Below, piece by piece: positions 43,722 to 55,260 of a DNA stretch of 64,000 nucleotides. The position numbers were made by a program, and so were the translations under genes. The first letter of the stretch is position 1. Each line of letters opens with the position of its first letter. Origin of the DNA: Siphonodentalium dalli (Eukaryota; Mollusca; Scaphopoda; Gadilida; Siphonodentaliidae); contig CP136061.1 of NCBI GenBank assembly GCA_032622095.1, positions 54,757,762 through 54,821,761 on the forward strand. The letters run 5' to 3'. The notes under the pieces were generated by a model that was not told where the DNA came from, searched no databases, and saw only the letters and a list, made by a program, of their open reading frames with translations.

Positions 43722-44533
43722 TATGGTTGATTCTGCCTGGGCTGGTTACATCCTCAAATAACATCTGTTCTGATTTATGATTATGTAGACCAGCCACATA
43801 TGTTAGCCGCTGACGGTACAAAAAATTGTCAGTACACTTGTTTGTTTTACCGGCAGATTTACCCTGAAGTCCTCGATGCAAAATTACAGTACCTTAATTT
43901 CTATATCAAATTTCTGAAGTGCCAAACGATAAAACCCCTTCAATTTGTTAAAGTAAAAAGCGATTATGAATCAATGACTTGATCTATGTATATGTTCAGA
44001 ACATAGTGACTGATTTATCGACTGATTTACTCAATATTAGCATTTATTATATCCTTCTCCATCAAATAGTGGGAAAATGCCGTGGTGTAGAACGTTATAT
44101 CAATCGCTTGGACCGACTCGATGGATAACATGCACTGACCTACTCTATGGATAACACAATAAATAGTATTACTCTCTCGGATATCACTTCCGGTAATTAT
44201 AGCAGAATAAAACAATGGGCACTTTTTCTGTGTGCTCAATATTTTGTGGTGTGCAAATCAATTGAATTGATGTAAACATGTCCACTTCCGACTGCGAATG
44301 TCAAAGTTTTCTAACAATTTGCAGTGAACTGTAGAATAAAACTAGCAATTTTGGGGGATTTTATAACGTAACTCATGTAATAAAAAGAACTCCTACATTC
44401 AGCCGCTCTTGGAAATTCTTTGAGCCATTCATGAGATAATCCGGGTATTCAACCAAAACACGTAGGTATTCTCTGTATATTCACAATTAGTTTATTTCCC
44501 TCCAGTGCATGGTTACAGGGGTATCATTCCCCC

Positions 44534-44933
44534 TGAGTTTACTGTGACTGTCATTTGCAGAATGAGGTCCCCAGAGGGTGAATTTAGTGACGCTATCCCG
44601 CATATTTGCTATGGGAGATATAGACTCAGATTGAAGATCCCAAATGGTAAATATTGTGATGTACACCCATTGGGAACCTCGATTATGCAAAGTGTCGTCT
44701 GCCAATTTGGGGGATATGGAGAAACTAAACTAAAAAAGAAATAGAATCTATATTAAGAAGTTTCTATAGAAATATGATGATAAAGAAACTTTCCAGAGAA
44801 GATGAGGCCTAAGGAGAATGAGGTCCTCAGAGGATGAATTTAGTGATGCTAGCCCGCTATGCAGGATAGATCACTAAATTCACCCACTGGGGACCTCATT
44901 CTGCAAATGACAGACACACTAAACTGAAGCTTG
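44534..44933. mobile_element. hAT-M MITE (copy 2)
   Basis: ATTCCCCC at 44526-44533 and 44934-44941. The left end has lost AAGTC relative to copy 1 and starts TGAGTTTACTGTGACTGTC. The first hairpin keeps GAGGTCCCCAGAGGGTG where copy 1 has GATGGCG. Confidence 0.88.
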
Positions 44934-45062
44934 ATTCCCCCAGAAAACAGAAACCATGTTATTATTCCACCCTGTACTGTTATTTGGCACTTATAAAGAG
45001 TAGCACTTCGAATTATTCATTCATAAATATTACAGAATCTCATGTGTGTGTGATCAATGTTA

Positions 45063-46680
45063 GATCACAGGCTATAGTCTATCCTCTCAGACATTATCAG
45101 GAATCTATTAAATATGTAACAAAAGTGGCATGATAACAATATGATATTATCTTAGCATGAGTTTTGACGGTGGATGAGATGATTCTAGGCTAGGCCATGT
45201 TACATCTGCACAGATTTCGACATCATGCCATGAATTAATTCCAGGCTCCAGTATCCTCCTGTCAACCTTTTACATGTGCCTATTGATTTACTATAATATA
45301 TTGAATGGCGAAATTGCCTTTTGTCTGACGAGTAATCTCATTGTATTGGTTGATGGAGGGACCCTGTTGAGAACATTGGCATTCTATTGGATTAGGTATA
45401 CATGGCCATTTAAAGTGATCAGACCTGTCATAGATTTATAGGACAAAAGTTTAAAAAGGTTAAAGAGACCTATCCTTGAGTAAATGTTCAAAAAATATAA
45501 AAGTCTGTAAAAACTTCACTGCTAAGAATAACATGGAGAAATAGATCAACTTTGTTCTTTATATATTCATGTAATGAAATTCTGTGTGTTGAAACCATTG
45601 TTATGTAAACAAAAATGTCAACAGACATCATTGATCGTGTATGTTAATATATTTTAGTCTGAATATGATTTTCAGAATATTTTTCAATGCTTTGACCTTG
45701 CATGCTGTTGGATTAGGTATACACGGCCAACTAAAGTGATATCAGACCTCTCATTGAGATATAGGACAAAACCTTTAAAATATTAAATTACAAACATAGT
45801 CCAAGTCTGCTCGTACGTAAACCAACCTAATATATTGGGATAGCGAGATGCTGTTTGACATACGAATGTTTCAATAGCATTTCTATGACATGGTTTATGC
45901 GTTAGTGACCAGCTCACATAAAACCATCAATAAATGTAATCAAATATCACAATTGCGACAATAAACAGGTTTATTCCATAGGAGACATGATATTTGTTCT
46001 GAACACCACATCAGTTTGTCAATTGATAGCAGTAATTTAATGTGAAAAAAGATGTTTACCACAGTGTTTACATATTTATAAAAGTATGCAAACTCTATTG
46101 ACATCATGAAGTGACATTGGCATATTCTGGTAAATATATTCACGCACGCATAAGGTAAACATAAACAACAGTCTTCACCATGTGGTTGTAAATAATTCTG
46201 TCACCTATACCCTGTAATTTGTAAATTTAAATTGAATATATATAGGGAGACGTTCAATGTAAGAAATGTTTAACTAATAAGTAATATAGGACCACTTACA
46301 ATAAATATAAACACATAATAGTGATGGGATGTTAGAATATATTAAAAGCACATGATGTCCCAAATAATGTTTATTAAGGGTGTATTCGATTGTTTATAGA
46401 GGCTGAACATTGCCGAACACTTCGGCTTTCAGTATAAGCATAAACAAATTGATGTTAATCCTGATAAACCGGAATATTCTATGCATAATTTAACATGAAA
46501 GTTATAATATTATACACCATTATGACCATAAGATGTCACTCTTTCCGATACCGGTATATATAGCACCAGGTATTGATTTGTTAGGTAAAATCAAGTAAAA
46601 TAGACTAAAATTCCCGCCACCAAGCCTGGGCGTGAACCGTGTCATAGAAATGTTATCAGAATGTACTCATATGTAAAATA
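45063..46680. other. Old repeat-derived sequence
   Basis: TTGGATTAGGTATACAYGGCCA and CAGACCT..CATTGAGATATAGGACAAAA occur twice (about 45389-45450 and 45708-45780), bracketing AAACCATTGTTATGTAAACA (45592). CAAGTCTGCTCGTACGTAAA and ATATTGGGATAGCGAGATGC (45800-45853) match the hairpin element at 54005. No gene recognised. Confidence 0.45.
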
Positions 46681-46823
46681 CAGTAATGCCCAAAGTATAT
46701 GACCCTTTAACCACAGCAGAATTATGGGAAATTTTTCAGGATTTAGCCGGAAATGTGGCTTGTTGCCATTCATCGTAAAGCTCTCACCAAGAGTTTAGGG
46801 GTCGATTATTTAGGACATTACTG
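46681..46823. mobile_element. TA-MITE with most of the right arm deleted
   Basis: TA-CAGTAATGCCC, left arm to GAAAGCTCTCACCAAGAG, then directly TTTAGGGGTCGATTATTTAG to GACATTACTG-TA. Confidence 0.82.
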
Positions 46824-46909
46824 TAACTGGTGGTCTTGAACCCTGAATACTTCTTTAATATAAAGTATGAAATTTCAGAATTAATTGTTTGAACCATGTA
46901 TACGTCTTT

Positions 46910-47170
46910 AACCATTCCATGACTGGATCAGCTTCTTGAAATTTTGCAAAAACCCTGTGCCAATGCATTCTCTTATTTATGCGAGTCTCCCGTAGGGAGC
47001 CTCACATATATAAGAGAATACATTGGCCTAACACTATTTACCTAAGCCTTGTAAGCCAGTGCATTCTCTTATATATGCGAGACTCCCTATGGGAGACTCG
47101 CATATATAAGAGAATGCACCAGCACAGGAGCTTTAATGCACCAGCTCAGCTCGCGTCATGAAAGGGGTCA
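46910..47170. mobile_element. TTAA-A MITE
   Basis: TTAACCATTCCATGACTGGA to GCGTCATGAAAGGGGTCAA. Two strong hairpins; the second, TCTCTTATATATGCGAGACT with CCCTATGGGAGACTCGCATA, is nearly perfect. Confidence 0.83.
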
Positions 47171-47689
47171 ACGAAAGTTAAACAACCTTAATCTAAAGTA
47201 ATTGTGGAATAGCTGTGTGTCCCCTTGTATGGTATCGATCAATATTAAATGCCGTATACATCTTAAATCTTTTATTGTTTGAGAGCAAAGAGCTTTTTGA
47301 TGCCAAGCTGTCACTGATAAAATCTCTTGTGTTTCCCCTGCTGGGATATAAACTAATCCGCACGATCTTTTGTTACAATCTCTTTTCAATGGCTTCATAT
47401 GTTATGTCCATTTGCACTTTTAAAGTAGAAAATTCTCCTTAAAGTAGGTCTCTGTCACAAATGTCATCTTGGTAAGAATAAACAGTTAAAATAGAATTAA
47501 TAGGGATGTTAGAATGTCTTTGTGTGCTTGGTGTCCTATTTTGAATTTCTCTCGCACCTCCATACCTCTGACCAGACCAGGCTCCCAATATTAATAGGGA
47601 CATTCTATTGTACCAATCCCACAAGTTTTATAAATGTTGCAACTGGGTCATAACTGTTAACATGCACTGTTCAATGACATCCTAAACAG
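47171..47689. other. No recognisable feature
   Basis: Spacer; short open frames on both strands, none recognised. Confidence 0.4.
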
Positions 47690-48532
47690 AACCAACCAAC
47701 ATCAGGGCATTATAACAGGACCAACTAACATCACAGCTAAATTGGTACCCACCAACATAACAGCTAAATTGGGACCCACCAACATCACAGCTAAATCGGG
47801 ACCCACCGACTTCACGGCTAAATTGGGACCCACCAACATCACAGCTAAATTGGGACCCACCAACATCACAGCTAAATCGGGACCCACCGACATCACAGCT
47901 AAATTGGGACCCACCAACATCACAGCTAAATTGGGACCCACCAACATCACAGCTAAATCATGACAAACAAAATCACAGCTAAAGCAGCATCCACCAACAT
48001 TGCAGCTAAGGCAGGACCCAACAATATTGCAGATAGGCTAAAGGACCCACCAACATCACAGCTAGAGAACGACCCACCAACATTACTGCATAGTAGACCC
48101 ACCAACATCACATTTAAAAGCAGGGCCCACCAACATCACAGCTAATTCATGACCCACCAACATCACAGCTAATTCATGGCCCACTAACATTACAGCTAAT
48201 TCATGGCCCACCAACATCACAACTAAAAGCCGGACCCACCAATATCACAGCTAAGAGCAGGACCCACCAACATGGTAATAAAATCAGGACTCGCCAACAT
48301 CACAGTTAAAAGCAGGACCCACCAACATCACAGCTGAAGCAGCACCCACCAATATTATAGCATTGTATCAGGACTTCCCAACATCACAGATCAACAGGAC
48401 CCACCAACATAACAGCCAAATTCGGGACCCCCCCCCCCCCCCTCCCCCCTCCAACATCACAGCTAAAAAGCAGGATCCACCAACATCATAGCTAAAAGCA
48501 GGACCTACCAACATCATAGCTAAAAGCAGGAC
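47690..48532. repeat. 27-bp minisatellite, part 1
   Basis: About 28 units of ACCCACCAACATCACAGCTA plus AATTGGG, very regular at 47720-47950 and more varied to the right (GCAGGACC forms). A poly-C run lies at about 48428-48443. The 9-codon period leaves frames open on both strands (GPTNITAKL / MLVGPNLAV); not taken as genes. Confidence 0.93.
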
Positions 48533-48786
48533 CAAGTCTTGAAATAGGGTGTCTGTCATTTGCAGAATGAGGTCCCCAGAGGGTGAATTTAGTGATGCTA
48601 CCCTGCATAGCGTGTTAGCATCACCAAATTCACCCCCTGGGGACCTCATTCTACTTACAACTCAGCAGAATGAGGTTCCCAGAGGGTGAATTTGGTGATG
48701 CTAGCCCACTATGCGGGGTAGCATCACTAAATTCACCCTCTGGGGACCTCATTCTGCAAATGACAGGCACCCTATTTCAAGGCTTG
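48533..48786. mobile_element. hAT-M MITE inserted in the minisatellite
   Basis: AGCAGGAC at 48525-48532 and 48787-48794 is an exact 8-bp duplication, although the array also contains this string. Two complete hairpins stand side by side: CAAGTCTTGAAATAGGGTGT at the left, CACCCTATTTCAAGGCTTG at the right, with the central segment reduced to TACTTACAACTCAG. Confidence 0.88.
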
Positions 48787-48835
48787 AGCAGGACCCACCA
48801 ACATCACAGCTAAATCAGAACCAACCAACATTGTA
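48787..48835. repeat. 27-bp minisatellite, part 2
   Basis: Resumes AGCAGGACCCACCAACATCA and fades after AACCAACCAACATTG. Confidence 0.85.
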
Positions 48836-49194
48836 GTGGCATTGTATCATCGATGATCTACAGATGTCATTTTGCTTTGAGGGAACACATTTTGCAATTA
48901 AGTGACCATTGTAAGGCATTGTTATATGTTCATTTCATACATATATTTCTACATAAATCGGATTGTCTTTCTCCCTGTTAATTACTGCCAATGATATATC
49001 TTGACAAATACCTTATACTTATCTCGTGCCCTCCAATTGATTAAATGTATAGCACGTTATCAGATGTATTATTACAAGGAGCAAATGCAGACACTAAGTA
49101 AATTGATACATTACTCACAGATTTATGTCGGGAGTTCCATATACATGACTGGAATACCAGTCTCTAGATCGATTTTAACTAAAGTCACATATAG
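48836..49194. other. No recognisable feature
   Basis: Spacer, nothing recognised. Confidence 0.4.
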
Positions 49195-49370
49195 TCAGCT
49201 CGCTCTGATATGTAGAGAATATCCGTATAGTGCAGCTGAAGAATTTATTTTTGCGAGTATGTGGGCATCTATTCGCCGAGTCTCCAGGCGAGCCAAATAG
49301 ATGCCCACATACGAGCAAAAATTAATTCTCTGTTCAGCTACACTATGTGGATGTTCTGTTTATCTGCCGA
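49195..49370. mobile_element. Hairpin element, second copy of the GCATCTATT core family
   Basis: Arms GTAGAGAATATCCGTATAGT with TACACTATGTGGATGTTCTG outside and TTTTTGCGAGTATGTGGGCA / TGCCCACATACGAGCAAAAA inside. The loop side is CATCTATTCGCCGAGTC..GGCGAGCCAAATAGATG. The core matches 11990-12125; the outer arms differ. Confidence 0.72.
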
Positions 49371-49762
49371 ACAAATTTAAATGTATTTTATCACAGTTTT
49401 TGTCAAAAAACATCTAAAATTTCACAGGCTCCTTATAGAGAAGCGATAACATACGTAGGGTCTTTATGTGTATAGAGACTAATTAATTATGAAACAGTTT
49501 TGTATTCATGCGACTGCACTGCAAGATAGTCCACTTTATAATTTCTGAATTATACCCGAAAAATAGCATCGTGTAATTTCTAATAAGATCTTGATTCTGC
49601 TGGAGTTCAGCTGGTCCAAGTTCTTGTAACCTTTCTTCCTCGCATATTATTAAGTTTATCTGTCTAGTAGAGGATGCTTTATCTGTCTATAGTAGACGGA
49701 TAGAGGCGTGGTTTATCTGATGGGCTTTATATGTATAGTAGAGAGGGGTAGGAGGTGGATAA
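49371..49762. other. No recognisable feature
   Basis: Spacer; TCTGTCTAGTAGAGG and TCTGTCTATAGTAGACGG form a small imperfect repeat. Confidence 0.4.
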
Positions 49763-49975
49763 CAACCCTTTCTTTACTAAATGGATTCTCCTGTCAGTTA
49801 TAAAATTATACACTGGAATGGTCTATTATTCATTTGGAGGGGTCTCCAGAAATAATGAGCAGTCGATAGACAATAGAAGTGCAAAACGACTACTTAATTG
49901 ATGTGAATTAAATGTTCTTATTATCTGAACATTTCCTGAAGGAACTACTCATCAATGAGTACAGAAAGGGCTATA
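49763..49975. mobile_element. TTAA-B MITE
   Basis: CCTTTCTTTACTAAATGGAT to AATGAGTACAGAAAGGG, both TTAA lost. Contains GGAATGGTCTATTATTCATT and TCTTATTATCTGAACATTTC. Confidence 0.78.
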
Positions 49976-51871
49976 CTCTGTCATCTTGTTGGTAGCTGCT
50001 CACTTAGATCTTATGGTTGTAGAATATTCCATTCACAGGTCTGGCACATCCCGAGTTAAACTATTATAATTATAATAAACTATAATATTTTAATATGGAT
50101 ATTGCCCCTTCATGAATCTGATAAAAGAGGCATATTGTATATCTACTTTAAGTTATAATTTTTGGAGTATGGTAGCCCGTTCGTTTGTATTTTCTTGCAG
50201 AACAAGAACAAATGTTCTTTATTTTCTAATAATGTACAAACTGAACATGTTCTTTTGTCTATATCAGGTTTTGCATGTTTTTATCTATCCGACTCAATAG
50301 CTAATTTATGTGCACTTATTCGCATGACACTAAATGTCTCATTGTTGATTTTTGGTAAACCAAAGCCCAAATATTTCGGAGTTTTGATCTTCTTGTAAAA
50401 TTTACCAAATAAATTCAGTTTGCTGTCGATTCCTTCCTTTGAAAAATTCTCATCAATGTTGAATTTCAATGATCTTTGGTATGCTTATGAACCTCAATGA
50501 GGGAAGGTATATCCATGTGGAACGGGTTCCCTCCTTTAATTTGATGCAGAGTTATGGCCCTTTGGGTGAAAATGTATCTGTACAAACTTTGGATCCAAGT
50601 GATTGTAGGTCATGTTTTAATGATCGTTAGTATGCTCATGAGATAGTTTTGTCCATTCATTTCTTCTGAAGTTACGTCCCTTAAAATTTAACTCAAAAAT
50701 ACATCCATCCTTGAATCTCTGTCATCTTAGTGAACGTTCAGATGACCATGATTCAATCGTCATTGGAGGAATCGGGCCTGACAAAATCATGGATAGTTTG
50801 TTCACACAATTGCAATGTCATAAGCCATGGTTAACCACATGATTGACTATACCCTACAATATATCCATCTACTATTTTTCCATCACAAGTGGAGGTAACA
50901 AAGGATATGCCATGATTTTGAATATAAAATCAAACAGTGCTTGATGTTAATGTTTTACTTGCGATCTTGCAGTGAGCATGCGCAGTCCAACTACCGGTTA
51001 CGTAACCCATGACAGAAAACTTTCCACTTAAGATTGAATCATGGACCGCGATGGTCGTCTGAATGTTCACTAAAATTGGATGTGAATAATCTTTGGAAAA
51101 GTCATAAACTACAATGGGATGAAGGTATCCATATGCAACATAGGATTTAATAGTCCAGTCATCACAGGCCGGATGAAGACACGTTAACGAAAAGTCACAT
51201 TAGCAGGGGATACTCTCAGTGTTTTTCACTTATCGAGGCATTAATGATTTCCTCCAGCGATCCAGTAGACAATATTTCTCGGCAATTACGGCATGTCGAT
51301 ATATTAAACCTGTGCAAAGCATTGAAGCATGAACTACTGTATAGGGAAAATCAAAGATATCAATATGATATCATGACTGGTACAGGCTCATAAAATTCCA
51401 GACATCAGTGGATTACAAGGCAGCCTTATATTAAATTATAGCCAGCATGTCTTTGAGCCCTGTGTTAGTCTATTACATTCATGTAGATGACTGGCAACTT
51501 GGATATCTAAGCCATTGTGACCTCATGGCAGTTCATAGACTGGTGCCCTGGAAAGCGAAACCATTGTGATATCAATCACTTTTTTTGGCTGGTGCCAGCT
51601 GGATAGTTAAAATAGGTTACTTTTCACATATAATACAATATATTGGAAACTGTTTAAGAGCGTACACATATTGTTCAGTTAATAGGCAGGTTTCGAACTG
51701 TAGGTTCCCGTTCAAATGGCTAACGTCAAGTTGTACATTTGGCAAAAATGTCACGGATTTCATGGTTCAATTTCACACTCAATGACTTAATTGTCAGTTC
51801 GCGTTCAATAGATAACTGCATTTGGAAGACGGATACATATAGTTGAGTCACGGGTAGTGGGTGGTCAGACA
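49976..51871. other. About 1.9 kb without a recognised feature
   Basis: AT-rich intron sequence. Some phrases (CTCATGAGATAGTTTTGTCC, GGTATATCCATGTGGAACGG) look like tired repeats of the GATGTTCATTA type. Frames of 60-80 codons, none with a domain. Confidence 0.4.
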
Positions 51872-52485
51872 TCTCATATATATTTTGAAGACCTCTGTTT
51901 GTATGTTTGTCTGTATGTATGTCATTTATACAAATCTACGATTCTCGACCAATCGGGACGAAACTTGGTACGTGTGTGTAGTTTGACCAGGCGGTCGTCG
52001 TTGTCGTATTGCCGAGCCCGTGCGACGCCAGCTTAGCGCATGCGCAGACGAAATCTCGGAAACGGGTGGAGCTATCGACTTGAAATTTGGTATGTGAATG
52101 TATCTTGCCCCGAATACGAATTTTATCGGGTCGCCGAGCCCGTGCGACACCAGCTTCGCGCATGCGCAGACGAGATCTCGGAAACGGGTGGAGCTATCGC
52201 CTTGAAATTTGGTATGTGAATGTATCTTGCCCCGGATACAAATTTTATCGGGTCGCCGAGTCCGTGCGACGCCAGCTTCGCGCATGCGTAGACCAGATCT
52301 CGGAAACGGGTAGAGCTATCGACTTGAAATTTGGTTTTTGAATAGCCCGGACAACGTCGGGCTGGGTAGAGCTATCGACTTGAAATTTGGTTTTTGAATA
52401 GCCCGGACAACGTCGGGCTGGGTAGAGCTATCGACTTGAAATTTGGTTTTTGAATAGCCCGGACAACGTCGGGCTCATCGGCTAG
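51872..52485 (+). mobile_element. Helitron-like element with repeated 3' hairpins
   Basis: A-TCTCATATATATTTTGAAGA start; 3' end GCCCGGACAACGTCGGGCTC then ATCGG-CTAG-T. Inserted between A and T, as Helitrons do. Inside are three units of about 122 bp (period measured 52057 to 52179), then three 56-bp units (52308-52475), each with its own AGCCCG..CGGGCT hairpin. Confidence 0.85.
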
Positions 52486-53127
52486 TCTATTATATATTTT
52501 GGGAGATCTGTGTGTGTGTGTGTGTGTCTGTCTGTGTGTTCGCGATGGACTCGAAAACGGCCAAGCCGATTTCGATGAAACTTGATATGTGGGGGGTACT
52601 TGCGGCCGTGGAGTGGCATGGGCCTGTTAATTTTCCCGTGCGATGTGACCTTGACCTTGAAATCGGGTCATTTCAAGGTCGAACGCCTGAGTATCACGGG
52701 ATTTCGATGAAAATTAGTGTCTAGGGATACTTTCGTATGGCGAGTGTCGTAAGCCTATTCGTTTGCCCATGCGATGTGACCTTGAAATCGGGTCAATTCA
52801 AGGTCAAATCGCGAATTTTGATGGGATTTCGACGAAATTTGATACGTTGGGTTACTTTTGTCCACTGAGTGTTTTGGATGGGTCAAATCGTGACCCCGAC
52901 CTGACCTTGACCTTCAAAATGATCAATTCGAGGTCAAATCAGGTAAAACCGGATGGATTTCTACGGGTACTATTGTCGGGTACTTTTGTCCGGGCAGTGT
53001 TTTGGACGGGTCAAATCGTGACCCCCACCTGACCTTGACCTTCAAAATGGACAATTCAAGGTCAAATTGCGCAATTCGCCGAAAAGCAGAGGGGAAACCG
53101 CCCGGACGAAGTCGGGTCCAGCTGCTA
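52486..53127 (+). mobile_element. Helitron-like element, head to tail with the previous
   Basis: TCTATTATATATTTTGGGAG begins at the T after the upstream CTAG. A TG-rich run follows, then four diverged units with TGACCTTGACCTT and TCAAGGTCAAAT, ending CCCGGACGAAGTCGGGTCCA then GCTG-CTAG-T. Confidence 0.83.
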
Positions 53128-54004
53128 GTATATATATAATTCCTAAATTCAAATGGCAGACATGTCTGGTTAGATTAAATGGTCTTCATATTGGTCATTT
53201 CGCTTGATGAAGGTGAACTGCTTTATACGTTTGGGGACAAAGATCTGCTATGCCACATCTATGTTTATATACCTGTGGTACTGAGAAAATCTGAAATATC
53301 AAATTTCATATTGATATCTATCAAATACATTTCCTGGAAATGGTGATTCTCAGAAAATTTACACTAAAAAATATTTCCAAGGTTTTTGGTGTAAATTATG
53401 AAATTTTATTGTTTTGTTTTAAAAGTTTTGTTTACATAACAATGGTTTCAAAATGTGAAATTTCATTATTAGAGTGTCATCAGTAATGAACATAAGAACA
53501 AACTTTATCAATATCTCGATGTTCTTCTTGGTGGTGATGTTTTTACAGACTTTTATATTTTTCAACACTTATCCACTGCGAGCACCTTAGTTCCCTTTAA
53601 ACCATTGTGACTTGGTTTAAACATTGTTTATTTATCCACCAAACATATTATTATGTTACATAAGATACATTGAACATGGAAATATAGAAAGAATTGTTAT
53701 AATGGATATGGTAATATGTGATATATCTGGTAGAGAGGGAGAATGACAATAAGCACATGGCTTTTCGATTGTCGTTCTCCCCATGTATCATCAAGTGCCC
53801 CTGTAAAATGCATATATAAATCATCCTGGGATTTTACATCGGTATTTGGACCAGACATTAGATAGATAATTCGGATATTACATTGGTTCTGGGATTTTTT
53901 GGGTATTAAGAATAAGAGGAGAATTCAGGAAAAAAAGACGTAGATGGAGGGGGAGATGACAGAGGGTGAAGTGGAACGGATTCTTTTGTTATATTACGCG
54001 TTAA
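53128..54004. other. Old repeat-derived sequence
   Basis: TTTGTTTACATAACAATGGT (53433) and TTTTTACAGACTTTTATATT match segments at 36.5 and 45.5 kb in inverted orientation, so part is a decayed copy of that dispersed repeat. The rest is unrecognised. Confidence 0.45.
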
Positions 54005-54190
54005 ACCATTGTGACTTCAAGTCGACAGATATACAACTCTGCTATAGTCGAAGTCTGCTTATATATAAGATATTGGATATAGCGAGGTAAAATAGCATCA
54101 CTCTTATCCCAATATCTTGGCTGGTTTAAGTACAAGCAGACTCGGACTACTCTGCCGCGACCTATACTTTACCGTAAAGAAGACGGGTTC
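54005..54190. mobile_element. Hairpin MITE with ATATTGGGATAGCGAG arms
   Basis: CTCTGCTATAGTCGAAGTCT with GCAGACTCGGACTACTCTGC, and AAGATATTGGATATAGCGAG with CTCTTATCCCAATATCTTGG, are inverted pairs. A half copy lies at 45800-45853. Confidence 0.6.
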
Positions 54191-54359
54191 CCTCGATAAC
54201 TAAACCAATGTGACCTTCTTGATCAGACTACCACTTTGGATAGCTATATATACACCATTATGATATTAGGCTGATTAATATAAGTGTTCTGTCAAGAAGA
54301 ACATTACCCTAACTAAAATACATTGTGAATTACTCGATTGAGTTTGTGTATTAAAGACA

Positions 54360-54650
54360 TGACTGAAGTATGTTCGCCCCTGACATATATATCAGAGAAA
54401 TTGTGGCTCAAATGCGCTTGCTTTAGTAAGCGTGAACAAATTGTCATTTCTTATCGAAATGGCCATGTATTGATCGGAGTGGCACATTGAGATGCTCCTT
54501 AACTCAGATAAAGCTTGAACATATGTCCCGATTTTTGCCCATGTCAGGGATCGAAACCTTGCCAACCTTGTTTAGCCCAGATTGCGATGAGTGAATTGAG
54601 TGTATCCACGAACTAACCAGCTCAGCGGCTACAGGGACATCCTTAAAAGG
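54360..54650 (-). mobile_element. tRNA-related SINE
   Basis: On the minus strand from about 54645: TAGCCGCTGAGCTGGTTAGT is A-box-like and AAGGTTTCGATCCCTGACAT B-box-like. The boxes are about 73 bases apart, longer than in a tRNA, with the TCTGGGCTAAA block also seen at 5239. The unrelated body (CGAAAATCGGGACATATGTT, then ATGGCCATTTCGATAAGAAA) recurs at 54790-54900 without a head, supporting a mobile family. Confidence 0.55.
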
Positions 54651-54879
54651 AAGCCCTTTCACCGAGAGTTGGGTTCGTATCAGTCTGAACATGGGTTCGA
54701 ATATTGACATGCAACGGATCTGCCATTATATAGTACAATGCACCAAAATTGCACATGTGACCATATGATTACTGGTACTGGCATATATATATCTCAGAGA
54801 AATGGAGGCATGAACAATTTCTCATTTCTTATCGAAATGGCCATGTATCGATTGCACATTGAGAGTCCCTCCACTCAGA
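54651..54879. repeat. Headless SINE body copy and spacer
   Basis: ATATATCTCAGAGAAATGGA to TTATCGAAATGGCCATGTAT repeats the SINE body at 54390-54470 in the same orientation. Confidence 0.5.
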
Positions 54880-55260
54880 TCAAGCTTATACATGTAAATA
54901 TATCTTGATTTTCGCCCATGTCAGGTGTCAAATTGAGATACAGTAATGCCCTAAGTAATCGACTCTTTAACCACAGCAGAATTATGGGTAACTTTTCAGG
55001 ATTTAGTCGGAAATATGGCTTGTTGCCATTCATCGGAAAGCTCTCAGCAGATATCTTAACATCAGGTTTGTCGGATCTCAATGAAATTTGGTATTGATGT
55101 TCACTACTATGGGGACATTCAATGACACATTCAATAGTAACATTCCACTCGAGCAGTCGGCTTTTGTGAAATATATTCTCACATCATGCACGATAATTTT
55201 TAAGTTTCATATTAAAATGTGAGTTATATGCGAGGTATTCTATGAGATTGCAAAAAAACA
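54880..55260. repeat. Dispersed segment shared with 12838-13320
   Basis: Left part CTTGATTTTCGCCCATGTCA, right part GCAGATATCTTAACATCAGG to GCGAGGTATTCTATGAGATT. In this copy a half TA-MITE sits at the point where the other has CTGTCTGTCCGTTTGA. Confidence 0.7.
54941..55046 (+). mobile_element. TA-MITE, left arm only
   Basis: TA-CAGTAATGCCC through GGATTTAGTCGGAAATATGG to GAAAGCTCTCA, then flanking sequence. Broken exactly at the palindrome centre. Confidence 0.82.

Larger units (their letters stand above)
39762..45062 (+). repeat. Tandem duplication, copy 2, split by the 3.41 kb element
   Basis: 39762-39936 repeats 37888-38062, and 43347-45062 repeats 38059-39761. Between them lies 39937-43346. 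Right end at GATCAATGTTAG, after which the sequence differs. Copy 2 has ATAAACCAAAGATAG where copy 1 has ATAG. Confidence 0.92.

Noticed and set aside
47742-47963. GPTNITAKL repeat protein
   Set aside because: A 27-bp minisatellite stays open on both strands by arithmetic; ends fade into non-coding repeats.
51926-52341. Arg-rich open frames on both strands in the Helitron-like element (and again at 58858-59309)
   Set aside because: They are the 122-bp internal repeat translated; no Rep or helicase motif is present.
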